This document shows, piece by piece, positions 21,209 to 32,766 of a stretch of DNA of 64,000 nucleotides (positions are counted from its first letter, which is position 1; every line of letters begins with the position of its first letter). Below the pieces are notes generated by a model. It searched no databases and was not told the DNA's origin. It saw only the letters and a program-made list of their open reading frames with translations. The translations under genes were made by a program, and so were the position numbers. Where the stretch lies: NCBI GenBank assembly GCA_029216955.1, contig JANAVB010004000.1:2877829-2941828 (forward strand), given 5' to 3'. The DNA comes from Iris pallida. Taxonomy: Eukaryota; Streptophyta; Magnoliopsida; Asparagales; Iridaceae.

Positions 21209-24200
21209 TGTCACGACCCGCACCCTAGAATAAGGGCACGAGACGTGGGTACGTCTAGCCTACGCTGTAGTGTCGGCGGTAGAACGCTGTCCTAGGTCAT
21301 AACATCTAACAGTTGAAGGTAATAATAGTTATACTCCCCGAATGGGGATGACATAACAGAATATAACTCAATCACAGCTAAGGTAGAACATGAAAGGAAG
21401 ATAGATAATAAAGATGCAAGATCCAAATCCACAGAAAATACAGTAGAGAGAGAGAGCTAAGTGTCTGTGATAAACTACACAACATCAAGACATAATACAG
21501 ATCCCAAATGTATATACAACTCAACTCCCAATACTATGAAATAAGATAAACTAACTATGGAGCAATAGTCTCTACTGTTAAGGGATCCGACTGGAAGTTC
21601 GAATCGCAAGTGTCCTCTAAGGCTGTCCCATTGTAAGTGTCTAAGCAGGCCTCCTCTTCGTCCTCTGTAAAATTTTCAACAGGTCCAATCAGGACGGGAA
21701 CGAGCACATATCTCTCAAACAGTTCATAGCAGTTTAGGAGTATAAATCATGCAATAGAGTAAAATACAGGAAGTGCTAAAAAAGAAGTACGAGTAAACAT
21801 GAGATATTTTGTAACTGAAAGTAAATACATGATAGTAGAGACTGTAAGTGACTACATAATTTAGAGTACAATATGGTTATGTAAACGGCTTAGAGGCACA
21901 TGAATACAACTAAGGAGGCACATGAATACAGCTACTGGGGATAGTATTCACATAACCAATTCTACTCACCCCGCCCCAATCAATACACAAGGATCCATTC
22001 AAGTTACGTTATAGGCACATGAATACAGCTAAGATACGTGAACTCATGTAATGAGTAGTACATAAGGCACATGATAAAGCACATGAAAGCACATGAGAAC
22101 ATGTAATAACATGAACTAGTACGAGTACAAGGAGTACCTGATGCACGTGATAAAGTACATGATCATAAAATACCCGATGCACCCATAGAGGGATAACATC
22201 TCAGGAAATGATCCATATAGTATTAATCCGTGAAGATACGTGTCAGCATCATGTAGAGTAATCTAGAGCAAGAATATAGTCCAGACAGGTATAAAAAGAT
22301 CAGAGAATGTACTCGCCTGCTAACTGAATGTCCAAGATGAAAGTACTGTCCGAGGAGTGGTGTATGTCTCCGATTAGAACAGTACAAGTCACAATAAGTC
22401 CAAAATAGTAATAAAATGCATTATAATGCATTCTACATGAATCTAGGTCAATCTAGACCAAAGTCAACTCTTGGTCAACTCTGGTCAATCCTAGAAGTCA
22501 AACTAGGTCAACCAAGTCAACCTAAGTCAAACTAGTCTATACTAGGTCCTATCAAGGCTAAACAGTCTATTCTAGACTCCATACTAGGTCTAACAAATAC
22601 ACCCATAGGCTAAGAGCCTAGGCTATACCATGCCTATGAACCATACCATACTCACATAATACATGTCAATATATATAATATATTATATATATAGATATAG
22701 CTATAATATAATATAGAACATACATTAGCTTACAGGCTACCTATGTACATGTCACACATACATATATATATATCTAATATATATAAGGTAGAACACATTG
22801 ATTTATTATATAGGATACCTATATATAACCCTCAATACATATATATATATACATATGTATAGAGAGAAGGGAAACTCACAATGTTCAAGTGTATGTGTGT
22901 GTGTGTGTCAAGAGAGGCAATAGAGTGGGTGTGAGATACATGAGGGTGTGTGTGTTTGTATTCAGAAATTTGAGAAACAGTGTGACATAAAAAATGTGGC
23001 AAAATAGGAGAAAACAGTGAGTGGAAGAGTATGAAACAGTGAAGGGAAAAATCTGGAAATGGGCAGTTCATTAGGAATTAAACTTATTTACATATAAAGT
23101 TAACCACTGAATAACTCAGTTCAGTAAAAACAGTGGTGAAAACTGGAATATAATAGTGTACATATATGTGTGTGCAATAGAAGTAGCAAACAGGAAAATA
23201 ATTCAGTGAATGAAATAGGAAATAGCAATAGTGAGCTAACTACCAATCCACATGACAGTAGAACATAAATCATTCATTCATCAACCTCAGTTAAAGGAAA
23301 TCAGTCCCAGTTTGGTTTACAGTTCAGGATATTAAGGGAAGATTAGTTCAGGAATTTAAGAATTGGAACTAGACATTCATTTGCAGTATAGTGAAAGGAA
23401 CTAATCTCAGATTAATGAACCCATTTCAGTTAGCAAAACTCAGGTTTAGAGAGGGCATGACAGTTAACACAAGTGAATCAACATACCAATAACCAATCCC
23501 AGGTTCAATTCTCAGATTTCATGGCATTTCGAAAAGGAAAAGGATTTCAGTGAATCAAGTCATATTCTCAGGTTATTAGAAAATGTGGGAATGAACTCAG
23601 GTTTTTGCATTAATCAGTGAATCACATTCGGTTAACAGTTCATATATATAGGAAAAACTGGAAATTAATCACATGGAAATCAAAGTTTAAGAAGAGTAAA
23701 AATCTCAGTTTAAGGAAACTAATGTTATGGCAAAAAGGAAAGGAAACCAGTTCATCTATTCCAAAACAGTGACCCCCAGTTCTCAGCTAACAGGTTTCGA
23801 ACACCACACATTAACCAAAATCCCATTCTTAACTTGAAAACCAATTTGAATCGAAATACTGTATTAACCTAAGCTAACAATCATGTGGGGATATCCAACA
23901 GTAAAAAGCATGAAATAACAATGAATTAAATGGTTAGGGAAAAGCTGAAAATACATGTATCAGGACAGGTATCATAAAATATGAAACAACACCAATTCGA
24001 ACCAATTATTCCATCAAAACTTATTCTATTGTGAAAACCTAAGCTAACATAGATTATATAGCATAATTAGGATCAATTTAGCAATTAAAAACATAATTTA
24101 AACTATTTTAAACGAATTAACAGAGAACACAAAATACTGTGCACAGAACCGCACAGTGCACACACAATGTACGTGCAAAATCGTGTCCAACACGACACGA

Positions 24201-25301
24201 GGACTCGTGCAACTCAAGGAACCTCGTGTCAGTCATGGATACGACACGTGTGTTAATTTATACGTGTCGGAGTGGCGTGTGCACAGAGGAAACAGCCCCG
24301 AGTAGCAGGGCATGTTTCCTGCCCGCGCGCACACGCGACCGCGTGTCCGCGTGTCCGTGCGACTCGACACGACGTGAAATCATGCTCAGTGCAGTAGAAA
24401 TGCATAAGCAAGGTCTAATACTATTTTCCTATTCAAATACAATTCACAAAATCAACCGAAATGTCCTTTGAGGCATTTCGTCGAACACATTCCTATACAC
24501 GCTGATAAGTGTCCGATACGGACACGTAATGGGCTTAAATTCTAGGGTTTGCTAATCCTACTGTTAGGTTAGGGCTAGGGCATCCTAGAAATGCAAATAA
24601 ACAGTAATTTTATGGAGTAAAATAGATTATACATATTGATGTGCAAAGCTCACAAAACCCCAAATGGAATGGTTCCTCAATCCACCAAAACTTTCCCAAA
24701 TTGATTCCTTCCTGAAAATACTCAACACCAATAGCAAGTAGACTAATATTAGGTCCTAATGCAATTAGTTTGGAGGAAAAACGAATTAAAAATGGATTTT
24801 CTAGGGATTAGGGAAGATGGAGACTCACCTCTTCTCAAACTTGGAAAATAAATCTAAGTGGAGGCTAGCCCTAATTTCAAGGAGCATTAAATAGAGGGGG
24901 GAATCACTAGTGACCGGCCAAGGCTTATTAGGGTTAGGGTTGGTTCATGGTATGGGCCTATCGACTATTAAGGCTTTAAGTCATATAATGACTTGTGATT
25001 TCACAAGCCATTTTTTAATCAATCTAACTCCTAATTTCCCCAAACTAATTCTAATGAATTAAAAGCCACTAACTTAGGTCAAGCTAGGGTTACATAACCT
25101 AACCAAGTAGCCATGACCTATGTTAGCCTCTAGGTTAGTCTCCTAGTCAACACTAGTCAAAGTCAACTATAGGACCAAAATCAATTATACTAAAAATCAC
25201 ATTAATTCTAATAAATCTAAATAATAAATAATAATTCCAAATAATTCTCAAAATTTTGAAAATGACCAAAATACCGTCAAGCTAGGAAAGTGGTAGTGAT
25301 A
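21209..25301 (-). repeat. Element 2 5' LTR (about 4.1 kb)
   Basis: The inner end is clear (TGTCACGACCC at 21209). The outer end is placed at 25301 because the minus strand there reads TATCACTACCACTTTCCTAG then GGTATTTTGGTCATTTT, aligning with the start of the element 3 LTR (TGTCACATCTATTTTTCTAG, then GGTATTTTGGTAATT). It shares a scattered set of blocks with the element 3 LTR: GTTGAC words (22446-22530), CACATG/TCATGT words (21890-22170), a GACACG/ACACGTG-rich part (24160-24530) and TA microsatellites (22675-22855). I see no supported gene in it. Confidence 0.75.
22446..22530. promoter_or_regulatory. Cluster of TTGAC (W-box core) words in the element 2 LTR
   Basis: Eight copies of GTCAA, the complement of TTGAC, mostly as GGTCAA or AGTCAA, in about 85 bp. 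TTGAC[C/T] is the W-box recognised by WRKY transcription factors. Binding is inferred from the motif only. Confidence 0.5.
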
Positions 25302-26175
25302 GTTAAATATTACAGGTTGAACAATATTTTGCAAGACACATACGTTACTAACGATATTTCTCCACCCATATCTCACTAGCAAACACGACCATGACAACAA
25401 TAGAAACATTAACAATATTGATGAAAAGAAACATTAGTGAACATAAATGTTAGTATCACTTTGCTATCTCTTGTGTCCAAGTAATAGATAAATATGAATC
25501 AATATCTAAGAACAAGAAATAAGAACAATGATAGTAACATTTATAATAATAATGGTAATAATGAAGTAATATTGTACTTGTCTAAACCTTCCGACATATT
25601 GTGAATTAGAATTCAGCTGGCTAAATCCCCAAGCAACCCTCTAGACATCCCAAAAGATCGAGAGATAATGTATACCCATTATTTGCATAATAAAAAATTA
25701 CAAAAATAGATTAGTCACAATTATGTATGTAAAATTATGAAACTATACCTACAAATACTTACCCTACAAATCATCTATCTTTCTAGAGTTTCTATAAATC
25801 CAACCTAGTCAATAAAAGTGGGGTAGATTATAGGTACCCTAAAATAACAAGTATAGCTTATAGGTTACAAGTTTTGAGATCCGTGACCATCTACAATATC
25901 ACGCCAGCTCGATCCTACAGAATCTAAAGGTTATCACCAGGTCTGATGTTGTACAAGCCTAAGTTGCATTGGTACAATGTATGAACATACATAGTGAACA
26001 GATTACATTAAATGTTAGATTTTAAAGCAAAATAATTTTAAGCAGTGAACTGAATGACAACAATATATAGTTCAAAGTAACTTATTTTTATTAATACTTG
26101 TAGCCGAATTACAAAAAAGCTCTTACTACAAAACTAGAGCTTTCAAGTGGGCCGGGCCGGGCCTCTTGGGCCATG
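25302..26175. other. Spacer between elements 2 and 3
   Basis: About 870 bp of AT-rich sequence between two divergently placed LTRs. I see no open frame, RNA gene or known repeat in it. It may be the only non-element DNA in the window, or the remains of another repeat. Confidence 0.5.
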
Positions 26176-27847
26176 TGTCACATCTATTTTTCTAGTTAAG
26201 GGTATTTTGGTAATTATAAATTTCTTTTGATTATTTTAATATATTATATTATTAGTGTTGTGATTTTTGGCCTTTGATAGTATAGCCTTGGTGTAACCTA
26301 GCCTAGTGTCTCACCATGACTTAGTGACTTAGAAGCATGATTACTCAGTGTTAGTAATCCTATTCTAGTTAGTTTCAAGTTAGAAGCTAATTAGCAAGTT
26401 TGATTAGAGGCTAGTTAGAAACCTATTGATTTAATGATTCATTTTAACCTGTAGAAAGAAGCCCAAGCCCATGGATTAGGAAACCCTAGCCCACCCATGA
26501 TGTGGTGGCCAAGTCGGTTCCCATAGCCCTATTTAATATCTCTTAGTGAGACTTGCATCCTTTTTCCATTCCTTCTCCTTCTGGCAAAACCCTAGGTATG
26601 TGTTTTCTTCTATTTTCTTCATTTTTCTTCTTTTTTAACCCTAGTCTTTTGCATTGGGTTCTGATCTATGTTTATGGATTGTTGATGGTGAGAAAATTTT
26701 GGAGAGCATCGGAGTTTTGGAGTCGCAAGAAGGATCTTCACTTTTGGAACTTTTTATAAGGAATTCACCCTCAATAGGTAATCTCTCTAAAACCCTTCAA
26801 ATTCATGAATTCTTCCCATAGATGCATCCATCTAGGTGTCCCCTAGCTGTAGGTTGAGTTTTGTAGGAATTGATACTGGTTTGGTGTCCGTATCTGACAC
26901 GTATCAGTGTTTTTACGTACGTGTTTGATGAAATGCCCAAAAGGAAATTTTATTGTTGTTTTTTAAATCTTTTTGAATAGAAATGTAGATCTATATATTG
27001 TTTATGGATTTGTGTCGCACTGAAGGAAAATTTGTGATGTGTCCGTATCCAAATTGGATACGAACTCGCTCGCACACGAGCCGTGCGCGTGTCCTGCTGT
27101 TCGGGCACTGTAGCGGACACGATAGGACACTTCGTGAACCCAAAATTGGTAGACTCATAGGGCACATGACTGACACAGGGCTGATCAAGTTTCGTAAGAT
27201 TTTGTCGAGTAGATCTCGAGAAATCTTACGGGCACTAATTTTGTTGACACTGTGCGCACGAAAAAAATCTCGACTGATACGCATGTCGTATCAGGCGCAT
27301 ACGTGTCGATTGAGTCTCATGTTGTGTCATGTGTGTAGGACTATACATGGGCTACACGTGGACACGAGCACGAGACGTGTCGTGCCTCGTGTCATGTCCA
27401 CGAGTTTGTGGACTGACCGTACGAGGCAGTGCAGCATGTGCACAACTGTGCGCATTTTTGAGTGTCTGGACACTTCGTGTCCTATTGTATGGACACGATA
27501 CACCCTGTAGGACACATAAACATGTACACGACTCGTTCTCTACCATGATTTGTTGTTTAATTGATTTTTAAATAGCAACTTAGGGTTTATTCATTTTTAC
27601 TGATACTGGGTTCTAATAAAATATATTTTCAGAGTTTTGAAAACTGAACTAACTTGTTAATTTATGATTAATTGTTGATGACTAACATGTATACATGTCT
27701 AGATTGATGGTTTCATAGCTAAGTTACACTTTGAATCAGGACTGAGTTGTATTTTGAGTTTTTGAATGGGCAGGATACTCAAACTTGACTGAAAACTGAG
27801 TTTAGGGTTTTAATTTTTCATATGTGTTATATCTGAGATTTTTGTTG

Positions 27848-27849
<2 letters not shown>

Positions 27850-27929
<80 letters not shown>
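27850..27929. repeat. TA microsatellite in element 3 5' LTR
   Basis: About 80 bp of uninterrupted (TA)n. The matching site in the 3' LTR (about 55903-55922) has only about 20 bp. Confidence 0.97.
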
Positions 27930-27931
<2 letters not shown>

Positions 27932-28351
27932 GAGATTAGGCCTACACACCTGGGTTTAGGTATGGGTAGTTTCAAACTATGGTTGATATATATGCAATGT
28001 CCATGACAAGATATACATTCTAGGTTTGCATAATTCCTGAAAAAAGGGTAAATTATACATCTCTCTTGAAAACTTGAGAATGAAACCTCTATGCTACCAT
28101 CTGTTAACCTATGACACACACACACACACACTCATATAGGTTTCACTCATGACTCATTCACAAATTCCCTTGCCATGTGTATTATATTCACTACACCTTG
28201 ACACCATGTGTGACACCACACTTAACATTCCTATATGCTATTGACACTAATCACACATTCATAAACCTTTGCCATGTTGACACATACGACTGCCATTACC
28301 AAGTTCACATTACATTATATTTATATATATATAAAAAAAAAGAAAAAAGAA

Positions 28352-28355
<4 letters not shown>

Positions 28356-28423
<68 letters not shown>

Positions 28424-28496
28424 TCACCATTTATATGCATGTATACATTAATTGTACATTGCCTTGTACTATAAGCATTTAGCCTATGTATATTAC

Positions 28497-28571
<75 letters not shown>
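28356..28571. repeat. Two further TA microsatellites in element 3 5' LTR
   Basis: (TA)n at 28356-28420, preceded by an A-rich run, and at 28502-28571, separated by unique sequence beginning CACTCACCATTTATATGCAT. In the 3' LTR the first is expanded to over 300 bp while the second is reduced to about 12 bp. Confidence 0.97.
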
Positions 28572-28574
<3 letters not shown>

Positions 28575-28650
28575 TGTGATTGCTTTTAGATATAATGTCT
28601 ATGGGTTATGTATCAGTTTAGGTTTGAGCTAATGAGCCTAAATTGGCCGA

Positions 28651-28855
28651 GTTGACTATCAAGTCGACCAAGTTAACAAAAGTCAACTTTAAGTCAAACT
28701 TGATCCAAATCAACTCAAACGGACTTGGAATGACTAGATAACTTGTGTTTGACCTAAAATTTGGTAGATGGACTAGTTGCCTTATGGTTGACCAGGTTTG
28801 ACCAAAGTTGACAAGGGTTGACCCGAGTTGACCAAGGTTTGACTTTGACCTAGAA
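28651..28855. promoter_or_regulatory. TTGAC (W-box core) cluster in element 3 LTR
   Basis: Eleven TTGAC cores in about 205 bp on both strands, several as GTTGACC or TTTGACC. The cluster is kept in the 3' LTR (about 56800-57005) and, in another arrangement, in element 2 (22446-22530). WRKY binding is an inference from the motif. Confidence 0.5.
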
Positions 28856-30060
28856 GGACCTAGAATCATTTAGAATGCATTGTAGGTTATTCTTATTCCT
28901 TGTTAGACATGTTGTGACCTGTGTTGTTCTAAATAGGACTCAGATACTCCAGCTCAGACTCATATTCTCATCAAACAGCCAGGATATTAGGCGAGTACAT
29001 TCTCTGACCGTTTCATACTTGTTAGGAATTATATTCTTATCGTAGTTTAATTTACTTGATGCTGACACGACATTATTACGGATTAGTACTATATGGATCT
29101 TTACATGAGATGTTATCCCCTCGGGTGCATCGAATATATTATATCATGTGCTTTTCATGAACATCATGTATTTGGTGGACTCTTATTATTCATGTATACT
29201 CATGTCCTCTCATGTACTTTCATGATCTTATGAGCTTCATGTATAAACTATCATGTACAATAATATAACCTGTCTAGATCCTTGTGTATTGATTGGGGCA
29301 TGGGAGAGTAGAAATAGTCATGTGAACAATTCCAAAGTAGTGTAATCATGTACAAACTCTTTAGTGTAATCATGTGCAAATCAAGCCGTTCACATGTCTA
29401 TCTTGTATTATATATCACATAGTCACTTACAGTTCTCTATTATCATATATAGATAGCTTTGTTTATCAGTTTCTCTCTATCTTTTCATGCTTATTTCTTA
29501 CAGCATTTCATGTATCTTAACTTATCACATGCTTTATATTTTCTGTCAAGATATAAACTGCGTAAGATGTATTGTGCTCGTTCCCGTCCTGATTGGACTG
29601 TTAAAAATATTACAGGTGATGAGGAGGAGTTCTGCACTACATATTATGGCACAAGCTTAGATGACACTGGTGACTTGGACCCTCAGGTGGATCCTACAGT
29701 CGCTAAGATCTTGCCTATTGTCTAGATTATATCTCTAGATTAGTTTTACTTTAGTTGTCTTATTTCATGTACTTTCAGTTTTTGGATATTGGTGATGTTT
29801 GTATATTCAGATATTACTCTCATTTGTAGCTGGTTGAAGATTATTCTTTTATCTTATCTTTACATCTATTCTCTTTGTTCCACCTTAAATGATGTGATTG
29901 AGTTATACCTTTATATTATCCTCCTTTTGGAGTATATATCATTGTACAAGTATGGTTATTGATAGATGTTGTGACCTAGGACAGCGTTCTACCGTCGATA
30001 ATGCGGCATAGGCTGGACGTACCCACTTCTCGTGCCTTACACTAGGTGCGGGTCGTGACA

Positions 30061-30302
30061 CATTTTTAGTGGCGGCCTATGCAGGTCCAAGTCGCAACTA
30101 GTACGATTTCGTAGCAGTACTCGAACTAGAGTATCGCTACAGCCTATAATAGGATATAGGATATAAGTTAAGGCACTCAATCACATTAGGAAAACTCTTA
30201 TCTAATTCTTGCTGCTAATTACCTTCTTTTGAAATGAACTTTCCTCCTTTGATTATATCACTTCCTTCTCAGTAATTGATTCTTTGTTTGATCTGTCTTC
30301 AG
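30061..30302 (+). other. Element 3 leader and putative primer binding site
   Basis: The sequence following the LTR is CATTTTTAGTGGCGGCCTAT then GCAGGTCC. The block GTGGYGGCCYATGCAGG is shared with elements 1 and 2. The rest of the leader is non-coding up to the gag ATG at 30303. Confidence 0.65.
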
Positions 30303-30420
30303 GATGGTGGAGACACGATGCACCGCTCTGGTCTAAGGGATACTGCTGAGAGGTCTGCCACTTCTCGCCCGACTCAGAAGGACCCTGGGACCATATTACC
30401 TCTTATTCCAGCTCAGGTGG
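30303..30420 (+). pseudogene. Element 3 gag, first 118 bases before the Tat insertion
   Basis: ATG at 30303 begins MVETR as in element 2 (20962). A small frameshift follows almost at once, after which the frame reads RSATSRPTQKDPGTILPLIP and passes in frame into 49035 (VGPSATFGGTPPPV) once element 4 and one GGTGG are removed. Confidence 0.8.
30416..30420 (+). repeat. Target site duplication of element 4 (left copy)
   Basis: GGTGG directly before the LTR start TGTAGAAGCA; the same five bases follow the 3' LTR at 49035-49039. Confidence 0.95.
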
Positions 30421-32766
30421 TGTAGAAGCATGAAATTTCACAACCAGAAAGCCCATACGCCAGACACTACATGCGCTAGAACTCAGACGAAGAACTTCAC
30501 AGCAAAGTCAATAAGTATAGACATTTGAAGAAGGACTTTTCATTTTATATATAAAAGTCTATTACATGTCTAGAAAAGGTTGTACAAAGGAGAATTTCTA
30601 CAAAGAAAGAGCCTAAGTCTACAGCCAGCGGCCATCATGCGCCTTCAGATAAGCGCAGCGGCCACCATGCATCTCCAGATAGGCGCAGCATCACTATGCG
30701 CCACCAGTGAGGCGCAGCAGATATCATGCGCCTCCATCCAGGCGCATCCCATCATCTCTTCAGCACCTCAGTTATGTGCATCCCTTCAGCCAAATTCTTC
30801 CAGCCAGGCTCACCTGGCCGAGCAGAGCCCAGTTATGTGCCGCTCTTCCAACCAGGCTCGCCCGATAAATGCTTCGACACAAAGCATTTAACCCTCTGGC
30901 TGGAACCAAGGAAGAGAAGAGCACCGCAAATGCTGTGGCCAGGGGAGGCTTCGAAAGAGCCTCCAAAGCCGAAGGAAGACCGTGATCGAAACCACGGCTA
31001 AAGGAGCAGCTTTCGACACGATCAAAGTGGGGAAACCCCACTTTGCAGGAAGAGAGAGCCTTGCACCGCCATTCCGATCTACGGCTCTTCCGGAATAACG
31101 GAGACGAGGCTCGAGCATCCCTATCTTTGGACGCAACAGGCACCTTCCGCCTGCCTCAGAAGCCCTCGACTCCGTCTTTTGGATGTAACAGTCTCCTTCA
31201 AGTGTATCAAAGACAACACAGCGTCTCATCTTCACCCTCGGGAGCACTTCGTCAGCAGAATGCACCCGTATGTTCAAGTTCATATTGGAAGTACGTAAGG
31301 GAATGAGAAGCAAATCTTCTCTCCATGCCACTATTTATAGGCCGGGCAGATCAAACCCACGTGCCAAGTGGATGGCCCTCCGAATTCCGTGCAATGAATT
31401 TACATTAAATGGATGAACCGGACGCCTCGAATTCAGCCAAACGGCTATTTATAGCACTCGAAGAGCGAGACAGCCGCATCATTAAAAGACATGTCCGATG
31501 CGCCAGCCAGACAGCGCATCACACGGACGCGCCCTTCGGCATTAGGCGCATCACACAGACGCGCCCTACAGTACTCGGCGCATTATAGAGGGTGCGCCCC
31601 CACACATCTCCATACCGAGTGGAACGCCAACCGACGCGTCCACTCAGCTGTCCATCGAACGTCACCAACATTAAATGCTGAACTGACAGAGTTGGCAGCA
31701 CGCCTCCCAAAGTCTGAACAGTTGACAGCTTTATTCAGAAAATGAAGCGTCGGCAACGTCAGCATCATCATGACTCTATTCCGACGGCTACTGCCACGTG
31801 GCCACCCGCATGCGCCTCTACGACCATGCGTCCACACCCGCATGCGCCTCTACGGCCATGCGTCCAAACCAGCATGCGCCTCAAAAGCCATGCGCCTCAG
31901 ACCCTTCACTGATATACAGAGAAGAGTCTCCAGTTGAAGTTTTGCATGCGCCTCAAAAGCCATGCGCCCCAGACTGATCTCTGATCCCGAAAGACAGAAG
32001 GAAAGTCGCCTGCATGCGCATCAAAAGCCATACGCCTCAGACTGCTCTCTGATCCCGAAAGACAGAAGGAAAGTTGCCTGCATGCGCCTCAAAAGCCATG
32101 CGCCCCAAATGGTTTGTAACTCCTAAAGGTTATGAGCCGCAGCCTCCTCCTGCGCCCAATCCAAGGAGCAGCTCGCCAGATCACGTCTCTCCACCAAATC
32201 CGAGATCTTCGAACCATGAGTCGACGACACGTGTCTTTTGACTCAACTCATCCAAGATTTCAGCAACGGAAAGATCTTCTCCCTGCTACGTGCCGGCTCA
32301 CAACAGCAGTATGAAGAGTTCTCCCCCTCGATCAGGGCGCAGCATCCATGCGCCTCCATCAGCAACCTCCACGTGGCGTTCCCACACCGGCGCATCCTAC
32401 ATGCGCGCATGATCAGCCAGCCTGCAAAACTATAAATAGAAGGATCATCTCCTTCACACACACACAGAGACTCAGAACATAAGACTCACAGAGAATCCAT
32501 AACAGAGAATCACCGGAGAGGCAGTTCTAGACACTCAACGTCTTCCTCCTCTCGGCAAGCTCCAGCACCCAGAGTAATCAACACCTTCAGAGAACCGATA
32601 ACCGCCGTCAGCCGGTCAACGGAGTCAACGCATTACCACTCGCTCCATTGGCACTAAGGACCCAGCTTAAACAAAAGTGTACTCCTAGGACTACATCTAA
32701 GTCCTATATTGTATCACTGTTCTGTTTGTATTAAGATTTCAATCAAAACAATTTTAATGGCAAACA
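30421..32766 (+). repeat. Element 4 5' LTR
   Basis: Starts TGTAGAAGCA, ends ATGGCAAACA. It contains very many ATGCGC / GCATGCGCC words and a 68-bp tandem repeat, unit starts 31945, 32013 and 32081 (CATGCGCCTCAAAAGCCATG, then a block with CTGATCCCGAAAGACAGAAG). Short open frames in both strands are duplicated in the 3' LTR only because the DNA is. Confidence 0.97.
32431..32438 (+). promoter_or_regulatory. TATA box of element 4 5' LTR
   Basis: TATAAATA followed by a CACACACA-rich stretch; transcription would start about 25-35 bp downstream. The same box is in the 3' LTR (48699-48706) and in element 5 (58758-58765), with similar flanks. Confidence 0.75.

Larger units (their letters stand above)
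7095..25301 (-). mobile_element. Element 2: Tekay-like Ty3/gypsy, interrupted by a CACTA transposon and by element 1
   Basis: The minus strand reads LTR (25301-21209), leader, gag (from 20962), protease, RT, RNase H (down to 17606), then the CACTA insertion (17605-8014), then integrase (8010-7095), where element 1 begins. Removing the CACTA element and one AAA copy restores a continuous frame across the junction (GEFS joined to LAEDG), showing that the two halves are one element. The frame has TAG stops at 20855-20857, 20765-20767 and 19955-19957, TGA at 19277-19279 and a frameshift near 18477. The 3' LTR is not in the window. Confidence 0.88.
26176..30060 (+). repeat. Element 3 5' LTR (3885 bp)
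   Basis: Starts TGTCACATC at 26176 and ends GGTCGTGACA at 30060. It repeats at 54252. Inside are a GACACG/ACACGTG-rich part (26880-27540), three TA microsatellites, a TTGAC cluster (28651-28855) and a TCATGT-rich part (29130-29400). Open frames such as 26998-27510 plus and the YIYIYI frames over microsatellites are not genes: they are not kept in the second LTR and have no family similarity that I recognise. Confidence 0.92.

Noticed and set aside
26998..27510. 170-codon open frame in the element 3 LTR, with a similar frame at 55220-55465
   Set aside because: The frame is not kept over the same length in the second LTR and shows no domain; it follows from a GC-richer GACACG-repeat stretch.
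27824..28482. YIYIYI frames
   Set aside because: Pure (TA)n translations.
30580..31745. Open frames on both strands in the element 4 LTR, repeated at 46848-48205
   Set aside because: They recur only because LTRs are duplicated. The two strands are open together, and the products are low-complexity translations of ATGCGCC repeats. The element 5 LTR does not keep them.
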